Source of the DNA: Pseudomonadota bacterium
GTDB lineage: Bacteria; Desulfobacterota; Desulfobulbia; Desulfobulbales; JAHJIY01
Assembly: GCA_018823175.1 (NCBI GenBank)
Contig: JAHJIY010000034.1
Coordinates: 21,411 to 85,410, forward strand
Direction: 5' to 3'
DNA: 64,000 bases
Below, piece after piece: positions 9,994-19,636 of this stretch; position 1 is the first letter of the stretch; each line of letters begins with the position of its first letter. A program made the translations under genes and the position numbers. A model generated the notes under the pieces. It had not been told where the DNA came from. It saw only the letters and a list, made by a program, of their open reading frames with translations, and did not search any database.

Positions 9994-11862
9994 ATGTGCG
10001 GCATAACCGGGGTATATGCAATGGGCGGTCGTCCCGTGGAACGCGATCTGCTAAAAGCGATGGCGGACAAGCTGGTCCACCGGGGACCGGACGATGAAGG
10101 CTATTATCTCGATGGCGAACTCGGCTTTGGCTTCCGGCGCCTGTCGATCATCGACCTGGCCCATGGCAATCAACCCCACTTCAACGAGGACAAGTCCCTG
10201 GTTTCGGTCTGCAACGGCGAGATCTACAATTACCGGGAACTCAAAGAGGAATTGACCGCCAAAGGCCATACCTTTGCCACCGCCTGTGATGTTGAGGTTC
10301 TGGTCCACTTATATGAGGAACACGGCCCCGCTTTTCTGCAACGATTAAACGGTCAATTCGCCCTGGCGATTTATGACCGGCGGAAAAAGACCCTTTTTCT
10401 CGCCCGGGACCAGGTCGGCATTGCCCCGCTTTTTTATACGGTTGCCAACGGCGCCTTTATTTTCGGCTCCGAAATCAAGGCAATCCTGGTCCATCCCGAG
10501 GTGCGCCGGGAGGTTGAGCTCACCGGCCTTGACCAAATCTTCACCTTCCCCGGCCTGGTAAGTCCATACACCATGTTTAAGGACATTCACAGTCTCAAGC
10601 CCGGTCATTATCTGCTGGTCGGGCCAGGCAAGGTTGAAGAGCGTGAGTATTGGGACCTGGTCTATCCCCTGGAAAACGAAAGCGAAAGCGCCAAAGCGGA
10701 ATCCTATTACAGCGAGACCCTGGACGAACTGCTGCGCCGGGCGGTGAGCTCCCGGTTGCAGGCGGATGTGCCGGTCGGCTTCTACCTGAGCGGCGGTCTG
10801 GACTCTTCCCTAATCGCGGCAATGATCAATTCCTGCCGACCGGACGAAAAGTTCCATTCCTTCTCCATCGGCTTTACCCAAGAAGAAATTGACGAGCGGA
10901 AATACCAGAAACTGATGACCGAACGGCTTAATTCAATCCACCACGAGATTCTCTTCGACTGGCCGGATATCGGGACCAGACTGCAGGATGCGATCTATCA
11001 TGCGGAAAGCCCGCTGAAAGAATCATACGACACCTGTTCGCTGGCCCTGTCGGAGATGGTGCGGCAAAACGGAATCAAGGTGGTCCTGACCGGCGAGGGT
11101 TCCGATGAACTGTTCGGCGGCTACGTTGGCTACCGTTTTGACTCGCTAAGGCAAAATCAGGACGAGGAGGATGATTATGTCGAGGCCCAGCTTGAAGGGC
11201 AGATCCGCCAAAAGTTCTGGGGCGATGACCGCTTCCTCTATGAACGGAATTTCTATAAATTCAGAGAGACCAAGGAAGCCCTTTATGCCGAAGGAATCAG
11301 AGGCAGCCTGCCCGAATTCGCCAGTGAGGAAAAGGCGTTAATCAACCAGAGCCGGTTTAACGGCAGACATCCCGGACACAAAAGGTCATACGCCGATTTC
11401 AAGCTCCGGCTGGCCGATCATCTTTTGGCCGACCACGGAGACCGGGTCTCGCTGGCCAATTCGGTTGAGGCCCGTTATCCCTTCCTGGACATCAACGTCA
11501 TTGAGTTTGCCCGGACGATTCCGATCAATCTGCTTTTGAAAGACGGGGTCGAAAAGAGTATCGTCAAAAAAGTTGCCGCAAAATATCTGCCGGCCCAGGT
11601 GATCGACCGGGAAAAATTCGGTTTCGTGGCGCCGGGCAGTCCTTTTCTGCTTAAACACAACCGGGAATGGATTAACGATCTGTTATCCTTTGAGAAGATC
11701 AAGCGGGAGGGTTATTTCAACCCCGAGACCATCGAGCGCCTCAAGGTGCTCTACTCGGATGAAAAATTCAGCCTGAACCAGACCTTTGATAATGATTTAC
11801 TGATGATCGTCCTGACCTTTGAGATATTCCTTGAACTGTTTCATCTGCCCGATCGGGCCTAA
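9994..11862 (+). CDS. asnB: AsnB-type glutamine-hydrolysing asparagine synthetase / amidotransferase
   Basis: The 622-residue protein starts Met-Cys-Gly-Ile, so removal of Met exposes the N-terminal cysteine nucleophile of the class-II glutaminase domain (about 2-200). An ATP-pyrophosphatase synthetase domain follows with the SGGLDSS loop near residue 266. Length and motifs match full glutamine-dependent asparagine synthetases. The gene starts 15 bases after the PKS-NRPS stop and on the same strand, so it is probably co-transcribed. In natural-product clusters such proteins either supply asparagine or transfer ammonia to a carboxyl group of the product (for example amide formation in glutarimide polyketides). 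Which applies here is inference: none of the five adenylation pockets matches a standard Asn code, which leans towards tailoring. Confidence 0.9.
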   Translation: MCGITGVYAMGGRPVERDLLKAMADKLVHRGPDDEGYYLDGELGFGFRRLSIIDLAHGNQPHFNEDKSLVSVCNGEIYNYRELKEELTAKGHTFATACDVEVLVHLYEEHGPAFLQRLNGQFALAIYDRRKKTLFLARDQVGIAPLFYTVANGAFIFGSEIKAILVHPEVRREVELTGLDQIFTFPGLVSPYTMFKDIHSLKPGHYLLVGPGKVEEREYWDLVYPLENESESAKAESYYSETLDELLRRAVSSRLQADVPVGFYLSGGLDSSLIAAMINSCRPDEKFHSFSIGFTQEEIDERKYQKLMTERLNSIHHEILFDWPDIGTRLQDAIYHAESPLKESYDTCSLALSEMVRQNGIKVVLTGEGSDELFGGYVGYRFDSLRQNQDEEDDYVEAQLEGQIRQKFWGDDRFLYERNFYKFRETKEALYAEGIRGSLPEFASEEKALINQSRFNGRHPGHKRSYADFKLRLADHLLADHGDRVSLANSVEARYPFLDINVIEFARTIPINLLLKDGVEKSIVKKVAAKYLPAQVIDREKFGFVAPGSPFLLKHNREWINDLLSFEKIKREGYFNPETIERLKVLYSDEKFSLNQTFDNDLLMIVLTFEIFLELFHLPDRA

Positions 11863-11865
11863 ATT

Positions 11866-11871
11866 GGGAGG
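11866..11871 (+). promoter_or_regulatory. Ribosome binding site fixing the start of the beta-barrel gene
   Basis: GGGAGG lies 4 bases before the ATG at 11876. It selects that codon over an in-frame upstream start at 11819, which would overlap the asnB gene and bury the signal peptide 19 residues inside the protein. Confidence 0.7.
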
Positions 11872-11875
11872 TTAT

Positions 11876-12913
11876 ATGATAGTGCCAAGATGCCTGCTGC
11901 TGTTGACCGTTCTTTTATTCAGTGTCCCCGTCCATGCCGCCGAGGGCGATCCGGCAACTGAACCGGTAAAGATCGACAAGGATTATCTCCAGAGCCATTA
12001 TCCCGAGCTCTATCAACAGATTATTCAGGAAGGCCGGGAGGAAACCAGCCAACCCGCCACGAAATCGGCAAACCAGACCGACGTCGCCACAAAAAATGAA
12101 GCCGCCGCGCCCAAGAAAGAGGAACTGGGCGACTGGTGGAACCGTAATTCCCTGACCTATGAGCCCCGACCCTCGCAGCTCCTTTTTCACACGGAATTGC
12201 AGTACAGCTACAGCGAAGACCGCGGCAACGTGGAGGGCTATGAACACCGAGGCGGTGCCAAATTTATCGTCCGGCTGGACCGGGTTACCAATTCATTGAG
12301 CTACCTGATCGACAAGAGCAAACAGACAGAGGTTGCCTCCGGCGGCGAAACCAGCAACAATTACCAGATATTAGAGGATTCCCTGCAATATGATCTGACC
12401 AAAAAGCTCTACGCCATGGGCGGCATCATCCGGGAGGTCAACGAAACCGAGATGCTTGACCGGCGATATGCCTTTTACGCCGGCTTGGGATACCCGCTTC
12501 TCACCCAAAAAAATCACCAGATCGACCTCTACCTGGCCTACGCCTATCTCGATGAGGAGTACGACTCTCTGATCAATACCATCCTCGGGTTCAGCGGCCG
12601 GACCTATGACGCCTTCTATTTCAACCAGACCTATGCCTGGAAAATTACCGACAAGATCCTCTTCAGCCAAAGGTTCCGGATCATCCATTCCTTTGAGGAC
12701 TTCATACGCTACGACCTTGACGCTAACGGCAATGTGATTGAGCTGGGAGAGCAAAAACGTGACCTTGTCGTGTTCGGACTCGGGCTCGACTTTCAACTGA
12801 CCGAGTCCTTTACCCTTTACGGCAAATACCAATTAAATATTGACAATGTTCCCTGGCCCACCGTACTCAAACAAGATACCTCCTATGCAACGGGCATAAA
12901 ATTCAGCTTTTAA
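11876..12913 (+). CDS. Signal-peptide outer-membrane beta-barrel protein (DUF481/YdiY-like)
   Basis: The protein has 345 residues. It opens with a basic start, a leucine-rich core and a signal-peptidase I site (VHA-A) near residue 21. A low-complexity Ala/Lys/Glu stretch (about 55-80) precedes a C-terminal half of alternating polar and aromatic beta-strand segments, and the chain ends in Lys-Phe-Ser-Phe, the terminal phenylalanine pattern used for outer-membrane insertion. Overall look is that of DUF481 barrels, though family assignment is by eye. The gene lies 13 bases after asnB and 20 bases before NRPS 2, inside the synthase operon. It could be an outer-membrane port for the product or a passenger; no periplasmic adaptor gene is present to decide. 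Confidence 0.7.
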   Translation: MIVPRCLLLLTVLLFSVPVHAAEGDPATEPVKIDKDYLQSHYPELYQQIIQEGREETSQPATKSANQTDVATKNEAAAPKKEELGDWWNRNSLTYEPRPSQLLFHTELQYSYSEDRGNVEGYEHRGGAKFIVRLDRVTNSLSYLIDKSKQTEVASGGETSNNYQILEDSLQYDLTKKLYAMGGIIREVNETEMLDRRYAFYAGLGYPLLTQKNHQIDLYLAYAYLDEEYDSLINTILGFSGRTYDAFYFNQTYAWKITDKILFSQRFRIIHSFEDFIRYDLDANGNVIELGEQKRDLVVFGLGLDFQLTESFTLYGKYQLNIDNVPWPTVLKQDTSYATGIKFSF

Positions 12914-12933
12914 CCGGGAAAATAGGAAAGACC

Positions 12934-15900
12934 GTGCTAAATAAAAAAATCATCCACACCGTATTTGAGGCGACCGTCGAAAAATTCCCCGCCCGAATTG
13001 CAATCGAGGAAGGTGAGCGGGCCGTCACCTTCGCGGCCCTCAACCAGCGAGCCAACCAGCTCGCCGCCACCCTCTTAAATCAAAAAGATACGGAACGGGA
13101 AGCGATCATCGGCATCTTCCTGCCCCCCTCAATCGAATATGTGGAAAGCCTGTTGGGGATCGCCAAGGCCGGCGGCGTCTATCTCCCCCTCAACCTTGAC
13201 TTCCCGCCACAACGGCTGACATATATCCTGACCGAGACCAGGCCGACGCTAATCATTACCAGCCAGGCACAAAAAGATTCTCTTCTGGCCCAGATCCGGG
13301 AGATGGAGATAACCAAACGACCAACCCTGCTTGTCCTGCCGACGACAGGCGACCACCTTGAACTGCTCGATGAAAACGGAGGTCTGCTCCCGATAAGCGG
13401 CGCAGACCATCCGGCAGAAAACCCACCCCTCTCAGCCGCCCCCGACGACTCCTGCTACCTGATGTATACCTCGGGCTCAACCGGCGATCCAAAAGCGATC
13501 GTCGGATGCCACAAAGGATTGAGCCATTTTGTCCATTGGGAGATCTCGGAATTCGGCTTAACTGAGGAGGTTACGGTGCCGTTACTGGCGCCCACCACCT
13601 TTGATGTCAGCCTGCGCGATATCTTTGTCCCCTTGATCACAGGCGGGACGCTGTGTATCCCGGACCAGACAACCAGAAACAATATCTCCCGTCTGCTTAA
13701 GTGGTTTAACCAGTCAAAGGTAAGCCTGATCCATTGCGTCCCCTCCCTCTTGCGCCTGCTGCTCAAAGAACTGGAGAGCGGCTGGCAGAGCGAGCAGATA
13801 TTACCCGAATTGCGCCATCTCCTTCTGGCCGGAGAGCCTCTCTACGGCAGTGATATCATCAAATGGCACCGGATTGTCGGGCGCCAGGCCGAACTGGTCA
13901 ATCTCTACGGGCCGTCGGAAACCACCCTGGCCAAGGCCTTTAATCGCCTGACCGATCAGGAACCGGCCCCTAACGCCATGGTGCCGATCGGCCAGCCGAT
14001 CAGTAATACCGCATTGCTCATTATCAAGGACAACAGACTCTGCGGGCTTGGCGAAATCGGGGAGATCCACATCAAGACCCCGTTCATGAGCAAGGGCTAT
14101 TATGAAGACCCGGAATTAAGCCGCAAGGCATTTATCCAAAACCCGCTGGTCCCGGATCAGGCCGATATTATCTATAAGACCGGCGATCTTGGCAGATATC
14201 TGCCGGACCGGAGCGTCGAATTTATCGGCCGTCTTGACCGACAGATTAAACTAAACGGGATCAGAATCGAGCTGGCCGAGATCGAAAAGGCTCTGCTTCT
14301 GCACCGGGCCGTGGAGCAAACTTTCGTGGTGGCCTATAAAACAGGGGGCCATGAAGAGACCCTGGCCTGTTATTTTACGGGCGCCGCCGAGACAGAGACC
14401 GCTGACTTGATCACCCATTTACAGACGCAGCTGCCGTCATATATGGTCCCCTCATTTTTTGTCCGGCTCGATAAGTTCCCGCTGAACATCAACGGCAAGA
14501 TAGATCGAAAAGCGCTACCCAAACCCGAGGAACTGATCTTTGAAAAAATTAAATTTGAGCCGCCCGCCAGCACGGTGGAAGAGGAGATAACCCAGATCTG
14601 GACGGAGATCCTCGGACTCGCCAAGGTTGGCGTCAACAATCCGTTTTTCCAGATCGGCGGCAACTCGTTGAGCGCGATCCGCATCCTGTCCCGGATCTAC
14701 AAAGCCTTTCAGGTCGAGATCAGCATCAAGGCCTTCTTCGAGAACTCAACGATCCGCGAACTGGCCCGGCTGATCCATCAGGCTGAAAAAAGCGCTTTTT
14801 GTGAGATCCAAGCCACGGAAAAGCAGGATTACTATGATCTTTCCCCCGGCCAGTGGCGACTTTGGGTCTTAGACCAGATGGCGGAAAGGTCCATTGCCTA
14901 CAATACCCCCGAGGCCCTGCTGGTCGAAGGTGATTTTGACCAGACTGCTTTCCGCCAAGCCTTCGCCACTCTGATCGAGCGCCACGAAATCCTGCGCACC
15001 TCATTTCCTGAAATCAACGGCAAGCCCCGGCAGCAGATCCGCCCCCCCGATTTTATTGATTTTGCCCAGATCGATCTAAGCGCAGAGCCCGACCCGGAAA
15101 AGCGCGCCAAAGAATATGTAGCGGCCGAGGGGCGGACCCCTTTTCGACTGGCCGAGGATCCGCTGTTAAGGATGCGCCTGCTGAAACTCTCCGCCCAGAG
15201 CGCAACTCCGACCACCGGCCGTTTTGTCCTCGTCCTCACCGTTCACCATATCATCAGCGACGGCTGGTCGATGAAGATCATGGTCCAGGAACTGTCGGCC
15301 CTTTACCAGGCCTATGCCGCCAACCAGCCAAACCCGTTGCCTCCCTTACCGATCCAGTACCGGGACTATGCGGCCTGGCTTAATTCATTGCTGGCCTCCG
15401 ACAAGATGGAGGAGCACAAAAGCTACTGGCACGACAAACTGTCCGGCGAAATAGCACCACTCGCCCTGCCGGTCGATTATCCCCGGCCCGCCGCCTTTTC
15501 CGGCAACGGCAAAAGCGCCTTTTTTACCCTGGACCGGGAGTCCACCGCTGGCCTGCGCCGACTCGCCAGAGCAAGCGAGGCCAGTCTGTTCATGGTGCTG
15601 CTTGCCACGCTCAAAACCTTGATTTATCGCTACACCGGACAGTCCGACCTGATTATCGGCACCCCGATCGCCGGCCGAAACCATCCGGACCTGGAGCAAC
15701 AGATCGGTTTTTATGTCAACACTCTGGCCTTGCGGACCGACCTGCATGGCGAGGAAAGTTTCAACCAATGTCTGGCCCGGGTCAAAGAAACCTGTACCGG
15801 GGCTTACGAACATGAGATCTATCCCTTCGACCGATTGGTCGGCGAGTTGAACCTGGGCCGTGAATTGAACCGAACGCCGCTGTTCACCATTATGCTGGCG

Positions 15901-18900
15901 GTCGAAGAAGAAAGCGGGAGCGGCCCTGATTTCGGCAACACGACCCTGCATAATTTTGAAGCGGACGCCGGGATCAGCCGCTTTGAACTCACTTTTCTGT
16001 TTACTGAGACCGACGGTCGGATCACCTTTGAGATCAACTACAACACCGACATTTTCAGTCAAGAGCGAATCGGGCGAATGGGCGAGCATTTTCAGGAACT
16101 GGTGAAGAGCATTGGCCAGGATCCTGACCGCAAAATATTTGCACTCAATATTCTTGCCGAACCGGAACAAAAACGGCTGCTCGAAGAATTCACCGCCACA
16201 GCAGAGGACTACCCAGCGGCCAAAACCATCGTTGAACTGTTTGAAGAACAGGTGGCCCAAACCCCCGACAACCAGGCCGTGGTCTTCGAGGAACGATGCC
16301 TTACCTACCGGCAACTAAATGAGCGAGTGAACCAACTGGCCCACAATTTGCGAAAAAATCACGGTATCCGCCCTGATCAACCGGTGGGCCTCATGCTTGA
16401 GCGATCGGAGTGGCTGGTGATCGGCTTACTGGCAATCATCAAAGGCGGCGGCACGTATCTACCCCTGGACCCGGCCTACCCCGAAGAACGGCTCAACTAT
16501 ATCCTGGCCGACAGCGGCTGCCGGCTGGTGCTGACCGAAAAAAAATACCTAAACCGGGAGCTGACCGACGACCAGAATGACCAACTTACATTGGTGGAGA
16601 TCAATTCAGCCCTACTTGGGGCAGAGACCAATCCGGCCCCGGTCAATAAGGCAGACGACCTGGCCTATATCATCTATACCTCCGGCTCCACCGGCCTGCC
16701 CAAGGGAGTCATGATCGAACACGGCGCCTTCATCAATATGCCCCTTGATCAGATCAAATCTTTTAACATTACCGCTAACGACCGCTGCCTCCAGTTCGCA
16801 TCCTCGTCCTTCGACGCCTCGGTCTACGAAATCTTCATCGCCCTGTTCAGCGGGGCAAGTCTTGTTATGATCAGTCAGGAGACGATCAGTGACCCGGCCC
16901 GGTTCGTGAAGTATCTGACCGACCAGGTCGTAACCATGGTGGTACTGCCGCCGGTCTATCTGAACACTCTGGCGGCAAACGACCTACCGACGGTCAAAAC
17001 CATGATCACGGCCGGGGAAGCGGCGATCATCAAAGATGCCCTGGACTACAGCCGCGGCAAACAATATATCAATGCCTACGGACCAACCGAGGCCTCAGTC
17101 TGCGTTACTTATCACAAAGTCGATGCCGACTATCCTTACCCGGGCGCCATCCCGATCGGCAAACCCATCGCCAATACCAGGGTGCATATTGTCGATAAGT
17201 CTTGCAACCCCGTGCCGATCGGATTTTATGGCGAGATCTGCCTGTCGGGCGCCGGGCTGGCGCGCGGCTATCTGAACCGACCGGAGCTGACCGCCGAAAA
17301 GTTCATCGCCAGCCCGTTTTACTCCGGGGAAAGACTTTACCGGACCGGCGACACCGGCCGCTGGCTGGAGGACGGCAATATCGAATGGGCCGGGCGGCAG
17401 GATGATCAGCTGAAGGTCCGGGGCTACCGGATCGAACCGGGAGAGATTGAGGCAAGGTTGCGCGAATATGGCGCGGTGCAAGAAGTGGTAGTGGTGCACA
17501 AAGAGGTGAGAGGGACTAAGGAGTTAACCGCCTATGTCACGGGCAAAGGGGAAATAAATGTTGTCGACCTCCGGGAACAACTGGCCAGTACCCTGCCAGC
17601 ATATATGATCCCGACTTATTTTGTGCAGGTTGAGAAGCTGCCGCTTACCCCGAGCGGCAAGATCGATAAAAAGTCCTTGCCCGAGCCTTCTGCCTCTCTT
17701 TTGACCGCCGATCGGAAAACCACCGGCCCGCAGAATGAAATCCAGCGGAAGCTGATCGAAATATGGGAAACGGTTCTCGGTCGAACGGACATCGGGATCA
17801 ATGACAACTATTTTACCCTTGGCGGCGACTCGATCAAGGCCATTCAGACTTCGTCCCGGCTCAACCAGGAAAAATTAAGGCTGGAGATCAAGGATCTCTT
17901 CAGATATCCGACCATTGCCGAACTCTCAGGACGGATTACCCTGACCGGCGGCGACGGCGATCAGGGGATCGTATCAGGGCCGGTGCCGCTTACCGCTATC
18001 CAGGAATGGTTCTTCCGAGAGCACCAACATGACCTCCATCATTTCAATCAGGCGGTAATGCTGCAGAGCAAAGATGGTCTTCAGCCGGAGGCGCTGCGCG
18101 CGGTGTTAAAAAAATTATTGGCCCATCATGACGCCCTGCGGATGACCTATAAAAAAGAGGCCGCCCAGATGATCCAGGAAAATGGCGGGCTGGATTACCC
18201 TCTTCACTTCGAGGTCATCGACCTTCGGGACCAGGACAATGGCGCCGCCGCCCTTGCCGACTACACCGAAGAGTTGCAAGCCGGGTTCAAACTGGCCAGC
18301 GGGCCACTGATGAAGACGACCCTGTTTCGCTTGCCTGACGGTGACCGGCTGCTGATCATAATCCACCACCTGGTGATCGACGGCGTCTCGTGGCGGATCC
18401 TGCTTGAGGACCTCAAACTCGGATATCGCCAGGCCAACGCCGGCGAGAAAATCACTTTCCCGGCCAAGACGACTTCTTTCAAGCTGTGGGCCGAAAAAAT
18501 CCAGCAGTATGCCAGCTCCGCCGAACTTGAGGCGGAAAGAGATTACTGGCAATCAATTGAAAATGCGCCGCTTAAACCCCTGCAGAAAGACTTTCCGGTC
18601 GCAGACCCCGTCAAAAATAAATATGGCGACATGGTAAGCCGGGGCTTTGTTTTAACCAGAGAAGAAACCGGCTCTTTACTCGCCGAGGCGCACCGGGCCT
18701 TCAATACCGAAATCAATGACCTTCTGCTCACCGCCCTTTTACGGGCGATGCAACAGTGGCAGGGTAGCGACCGATTACTCCTCGGCCTGGAAGGCCACGG
18801 CCGGCAAGAAATATTTGACGGCCTCGATCTCAGCCGGACGGTCGGATGGTTCACCAGTCTCTATCCGGTCCTCCTTGCGCTACCCGCGAATGATGACCTT

Positions 18901-19368
18901 GGCTATCAGATCAAACAGGTAAAAGAAACCCTCCGCAAGACCCCAAACAAAGGCGTGGGCTATGGGATCCTGAGATATATGGGCCGCAACCAGGCGACCC
19001 TGACCAGCAGTCCGCAAATTATTTTTAATTATCTGGGTCAGTTCGATGATGATCTCCAAAGCGACTTTGCGACCATGGCCGAGGAGTCGACCGGGACCTC
19101 GGTCAGCCCCGCTTTTGAAACAACCCATGATCTTTGCATCAGCAGCATTGTTTTGCGGGGGGTCCTTGATATTTCAGTAACCTATAACCGCCATCATTTC
19201 AAACCGGACACGATAGAAGGTTTCAACGCCATTTACGCGACCGAGTTACGAAACATTATCAGCCATTGTCTCAGCCGCGACTCAACCGAAATCACCCCAA
19301 GTGATATCGATTACGATGGGTTAAATATCGATGAACTGCAAAATGTCCTGGCCGGCCTGGACAACTAA
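12934..19368 (+). CDS. NRPS 2: A-PCP-C-A-PCP-E
   Basis: 2144 residues from a GTG start, with AGGAAAG 3 bases upstream. Domains: adenylation (about 1-540), carrier (GGNS, serine 578), condensation (about 625-1070, HHIISDG near 771), adenylation (about 1095-1570), carrier (GGDS, serine 1633), epimerase (about 1690-2125, HHLVIDG near 1811). The protein begins with an A domain, so its first module must use the condensation domain at the end of the protein encoded at 1-9978. The first pocket reads D-V-R-H-L-A-L-L-A, partly like serine codes (DVWHLSLID) but not a match. The second reads D-A-Y-V-I-A-A-V-C, close to Phe/Tyr codes (DAWTIAAIC, DASTVAAVC), so an aromatic residue is likely and is epimerised to D. 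The second A domain is strikingly similar to the last A domain of NRPS 3. The TAA stop is the first three bases of the hairpin repeat that follows. Confidence 0.95.
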   Translation: MLNKKIIHTVFEATVEKFPARIAIEEGERAVTFAALNQRANQLAATLLNQKDTEREAIIGIFLPPSIEYVESLLGIAKAGGVYLPLNLDFPPQRLTYILTETRPTLIITSQAQKDSLLAQIREMEITKRPTLLVLPTTGDHLELLDENGGLLPISGADHPAENPPLSAAPDDSCYLMYTSGSTGDPKAIVGCHKGLSHFVHWEISEFGLTEEVTVPLLAPTTFDVSLRDIFVPLITGGTLCIPDQTTRNNISRLLKWFNQSKVSLIHCVPSLLRLLLKELESGWQSEQILPELRHLLLAGEPLYGSDIIKWHRIVGRQAELVNLYGPSETTLAKAFNRLTDQEPAPNAMVPIGQPISNTALLIIKDNRLCGLGEIGEIHIKTPFMSKGYYEDPELSRKAFIQNPLVPDQADIIYKTGDLGRYLPDRSVEFIGRLDRQIKLNGIRIELAEIEKALLLHRAVEQTFVVAYKTGGHEETLACYFTGAAETETADLITHLQTQLPSYMVPSFFVRLDKFPLNINGKIDRKALPKPEELIFEKIKFEPPASTVEEEITQIWTEILGLAKVGVNNPFFQIGGNSLSAIRILSRIYKAFQVEISIKAFFENSTIRELARLIHQAEKSAFCEIQATEKQDYYDLSPGQWRLWVLDQMAERSIAYNTPEALLVEGDFDQTAFRQAFATLIERHEILRTSFPEINGKPRQQIRPPDFIDFAQIDLSAEPDPEKRAKEYVAAEGRTPFRLAEDPLLRMRLLKLSAQSATPTTGRFVLVLTVHHIISDGWSMKIMVQELSALYQAYAANQPNPLPPLPIQYRDYAAWLNSLLASDKMEEHKSYWHDKLSGEIAPLALPVDYPRPAAFSGNGKSAFFTLDRESTAGLRRLARASEASLFMVLLATLKTLIYRYTGQSDLIIGTPIAGRNHPDLEQQIGFYVNTLALRTDLHGEESFNQCLARVKETCTGAYEHEIYPFDRLVGELNLGRELNRTPLFTIMLAVEEESGSGPDFGNTTLHNFEADAGISRFELTFLFTETDGRITFEINYNTDIFSQERIGRMGEHFQELVKSIGQDPDRKIFALNILAEPEQKRLLEEFTATAEDYPAAKTIVELFEEQVAQTPDNQAVVFEERCLTYRQLNERVNQLAHNLRKNHGIRPDQPVGLMLERSEWLVIGLLAIIKGGGTYLPLDPAYPEERLNYILADSGCRLVLTEKKYLNRELTDDQNDQLTLVEINSALLGAETNPAPVNKADDLAYIIYTSGSTGLPKGVMIEHGAFINMPLDQIKSFNITANDRCLQFASSSFDASVYEIFIALFSGASLVMISQETISDPARFVKYLTDQVVTMVVLPPVYLNTLAANDLPTVKTMITAGEAAIIKDALDYSRGKQYINAYGPTEASVCVTYHKVDADYPYPGAIPIGKPIANTRVHIVDKSCNPVPIGFYGEICLSGAGLARGYLNRPELTAEKFIASPFYSGERLYRTGDTGRWLEDGNIEWAGRQDDQLKVRGYRIEPGEIEARLREYGAVQEVVVVHKEVRGTKELTAYVTGKGEINVVDLREQLASTLPAYMIPTYFVQVEKLPLTPSGKIDKKSLPEPSASLLTADRKTTGPQNEIQRKLIEIWETVLGRTDIGINDNYFTLGGDSIKAIQTSSRLNQEKLRLEIKDLFRYPTIAELSGRITLTGGDGDQGIVSGPVPLTAIQEWFFREHQHDLHHFNQAVMLQSKDGLQPEALRAVLKKLLAHHDALRMTYKKEAAQMIQENGGLDYPLHFEVIDLRDQDNGAAALADYTEELQAGFKLASGPLMKTTLFRLPDGDRLLIIIHHLVIDGVSWRILLEDLKLGYRQANAGEKITFPAKTTSFKLWAEKIQQYASSAELEAERDYWQSIENAPLKPLQKDFPVADPVKNKYGDMVSRGFVLTREETGSLLAEAHRAFNTEINDLLLTALLRAMQQWQGSDRLLLGLEGHGRQEIFDGLDLSRTVGWFTSLYPVLLALPANDDLGYQIKQVKETLRKTPNKGVGYGILRYMGRNQATLTSSPQIIFNYLGQFDDDLQSDFATMAEESTGTSVSPAFETTHDLCISSIVLRGVLDISVTYNRHHFKPDTIEGFNAIYATELRNIISHCLSRDSTEITPSDIDYDGLNIDELQNVLAGLDN

Positions 19369-19606
19369 AGCTGAGTTGAGCCGCTAGTCGGCTCAAACGA
19401 AACTTATGCGCCCGCAGGAAGTGCCCTTGGGGTGCCCTTGCGGTATAAAGCTGAGTTGAGCCGCTAGTCGGCTCAAACGAAACTTATGCCCTTGCGGTAT
19501 AAAGCTGAGTTGAGCAGCCTGTCGGCTCAAACGAAACTTATGCGCCCGCAGGAAGTAAGGACATTTATACCACTCCGAGTGCCCTTGGAGTGCCCTTGTG
19601 GTATAA
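19366..19606 (+). repeat. Three tandem copies of a hairpin-forming intergenic repeat
   Basis: Unit 1 is 19366-19448 (83 bp), unit 2 is 19446-19502 (57 bp; the same with an internal 26-bp deletion), unit 3 is 19500-19606 (107 bp; altered middle). Each begins TAAAGCTGAG and ends GGTATAA. Unit 1 carries a perfect hairpin, TTGAGCCG (19376-19383) with CGGCTCAA (19389-19396) around CTAGT. Unit 3 carries a second inverted repeat, TTATACCAC (19565-19573) with GTGGTATAA (19598-19606). A further 83-bp copy lies in opposite orientation at 34175-34257. The first 20 bases hold stop codons in all three frames, and the first of them ends NRPS 2. This fills the whole space between NRPS 2 and the ParA gene. 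Confidence 0.85.
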
Positions 19607-19636
19607 GGCCGCAAAATCTTTGAATGGAGACTCCGC

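Noticed and set aside
19366..19606. Tandem repeats as a CRISPR array
   Set aside because: Units differ in length through internal deletion and insertion, abut with no spacers, and another copy lies alone at 34175-34257; no cas genes.
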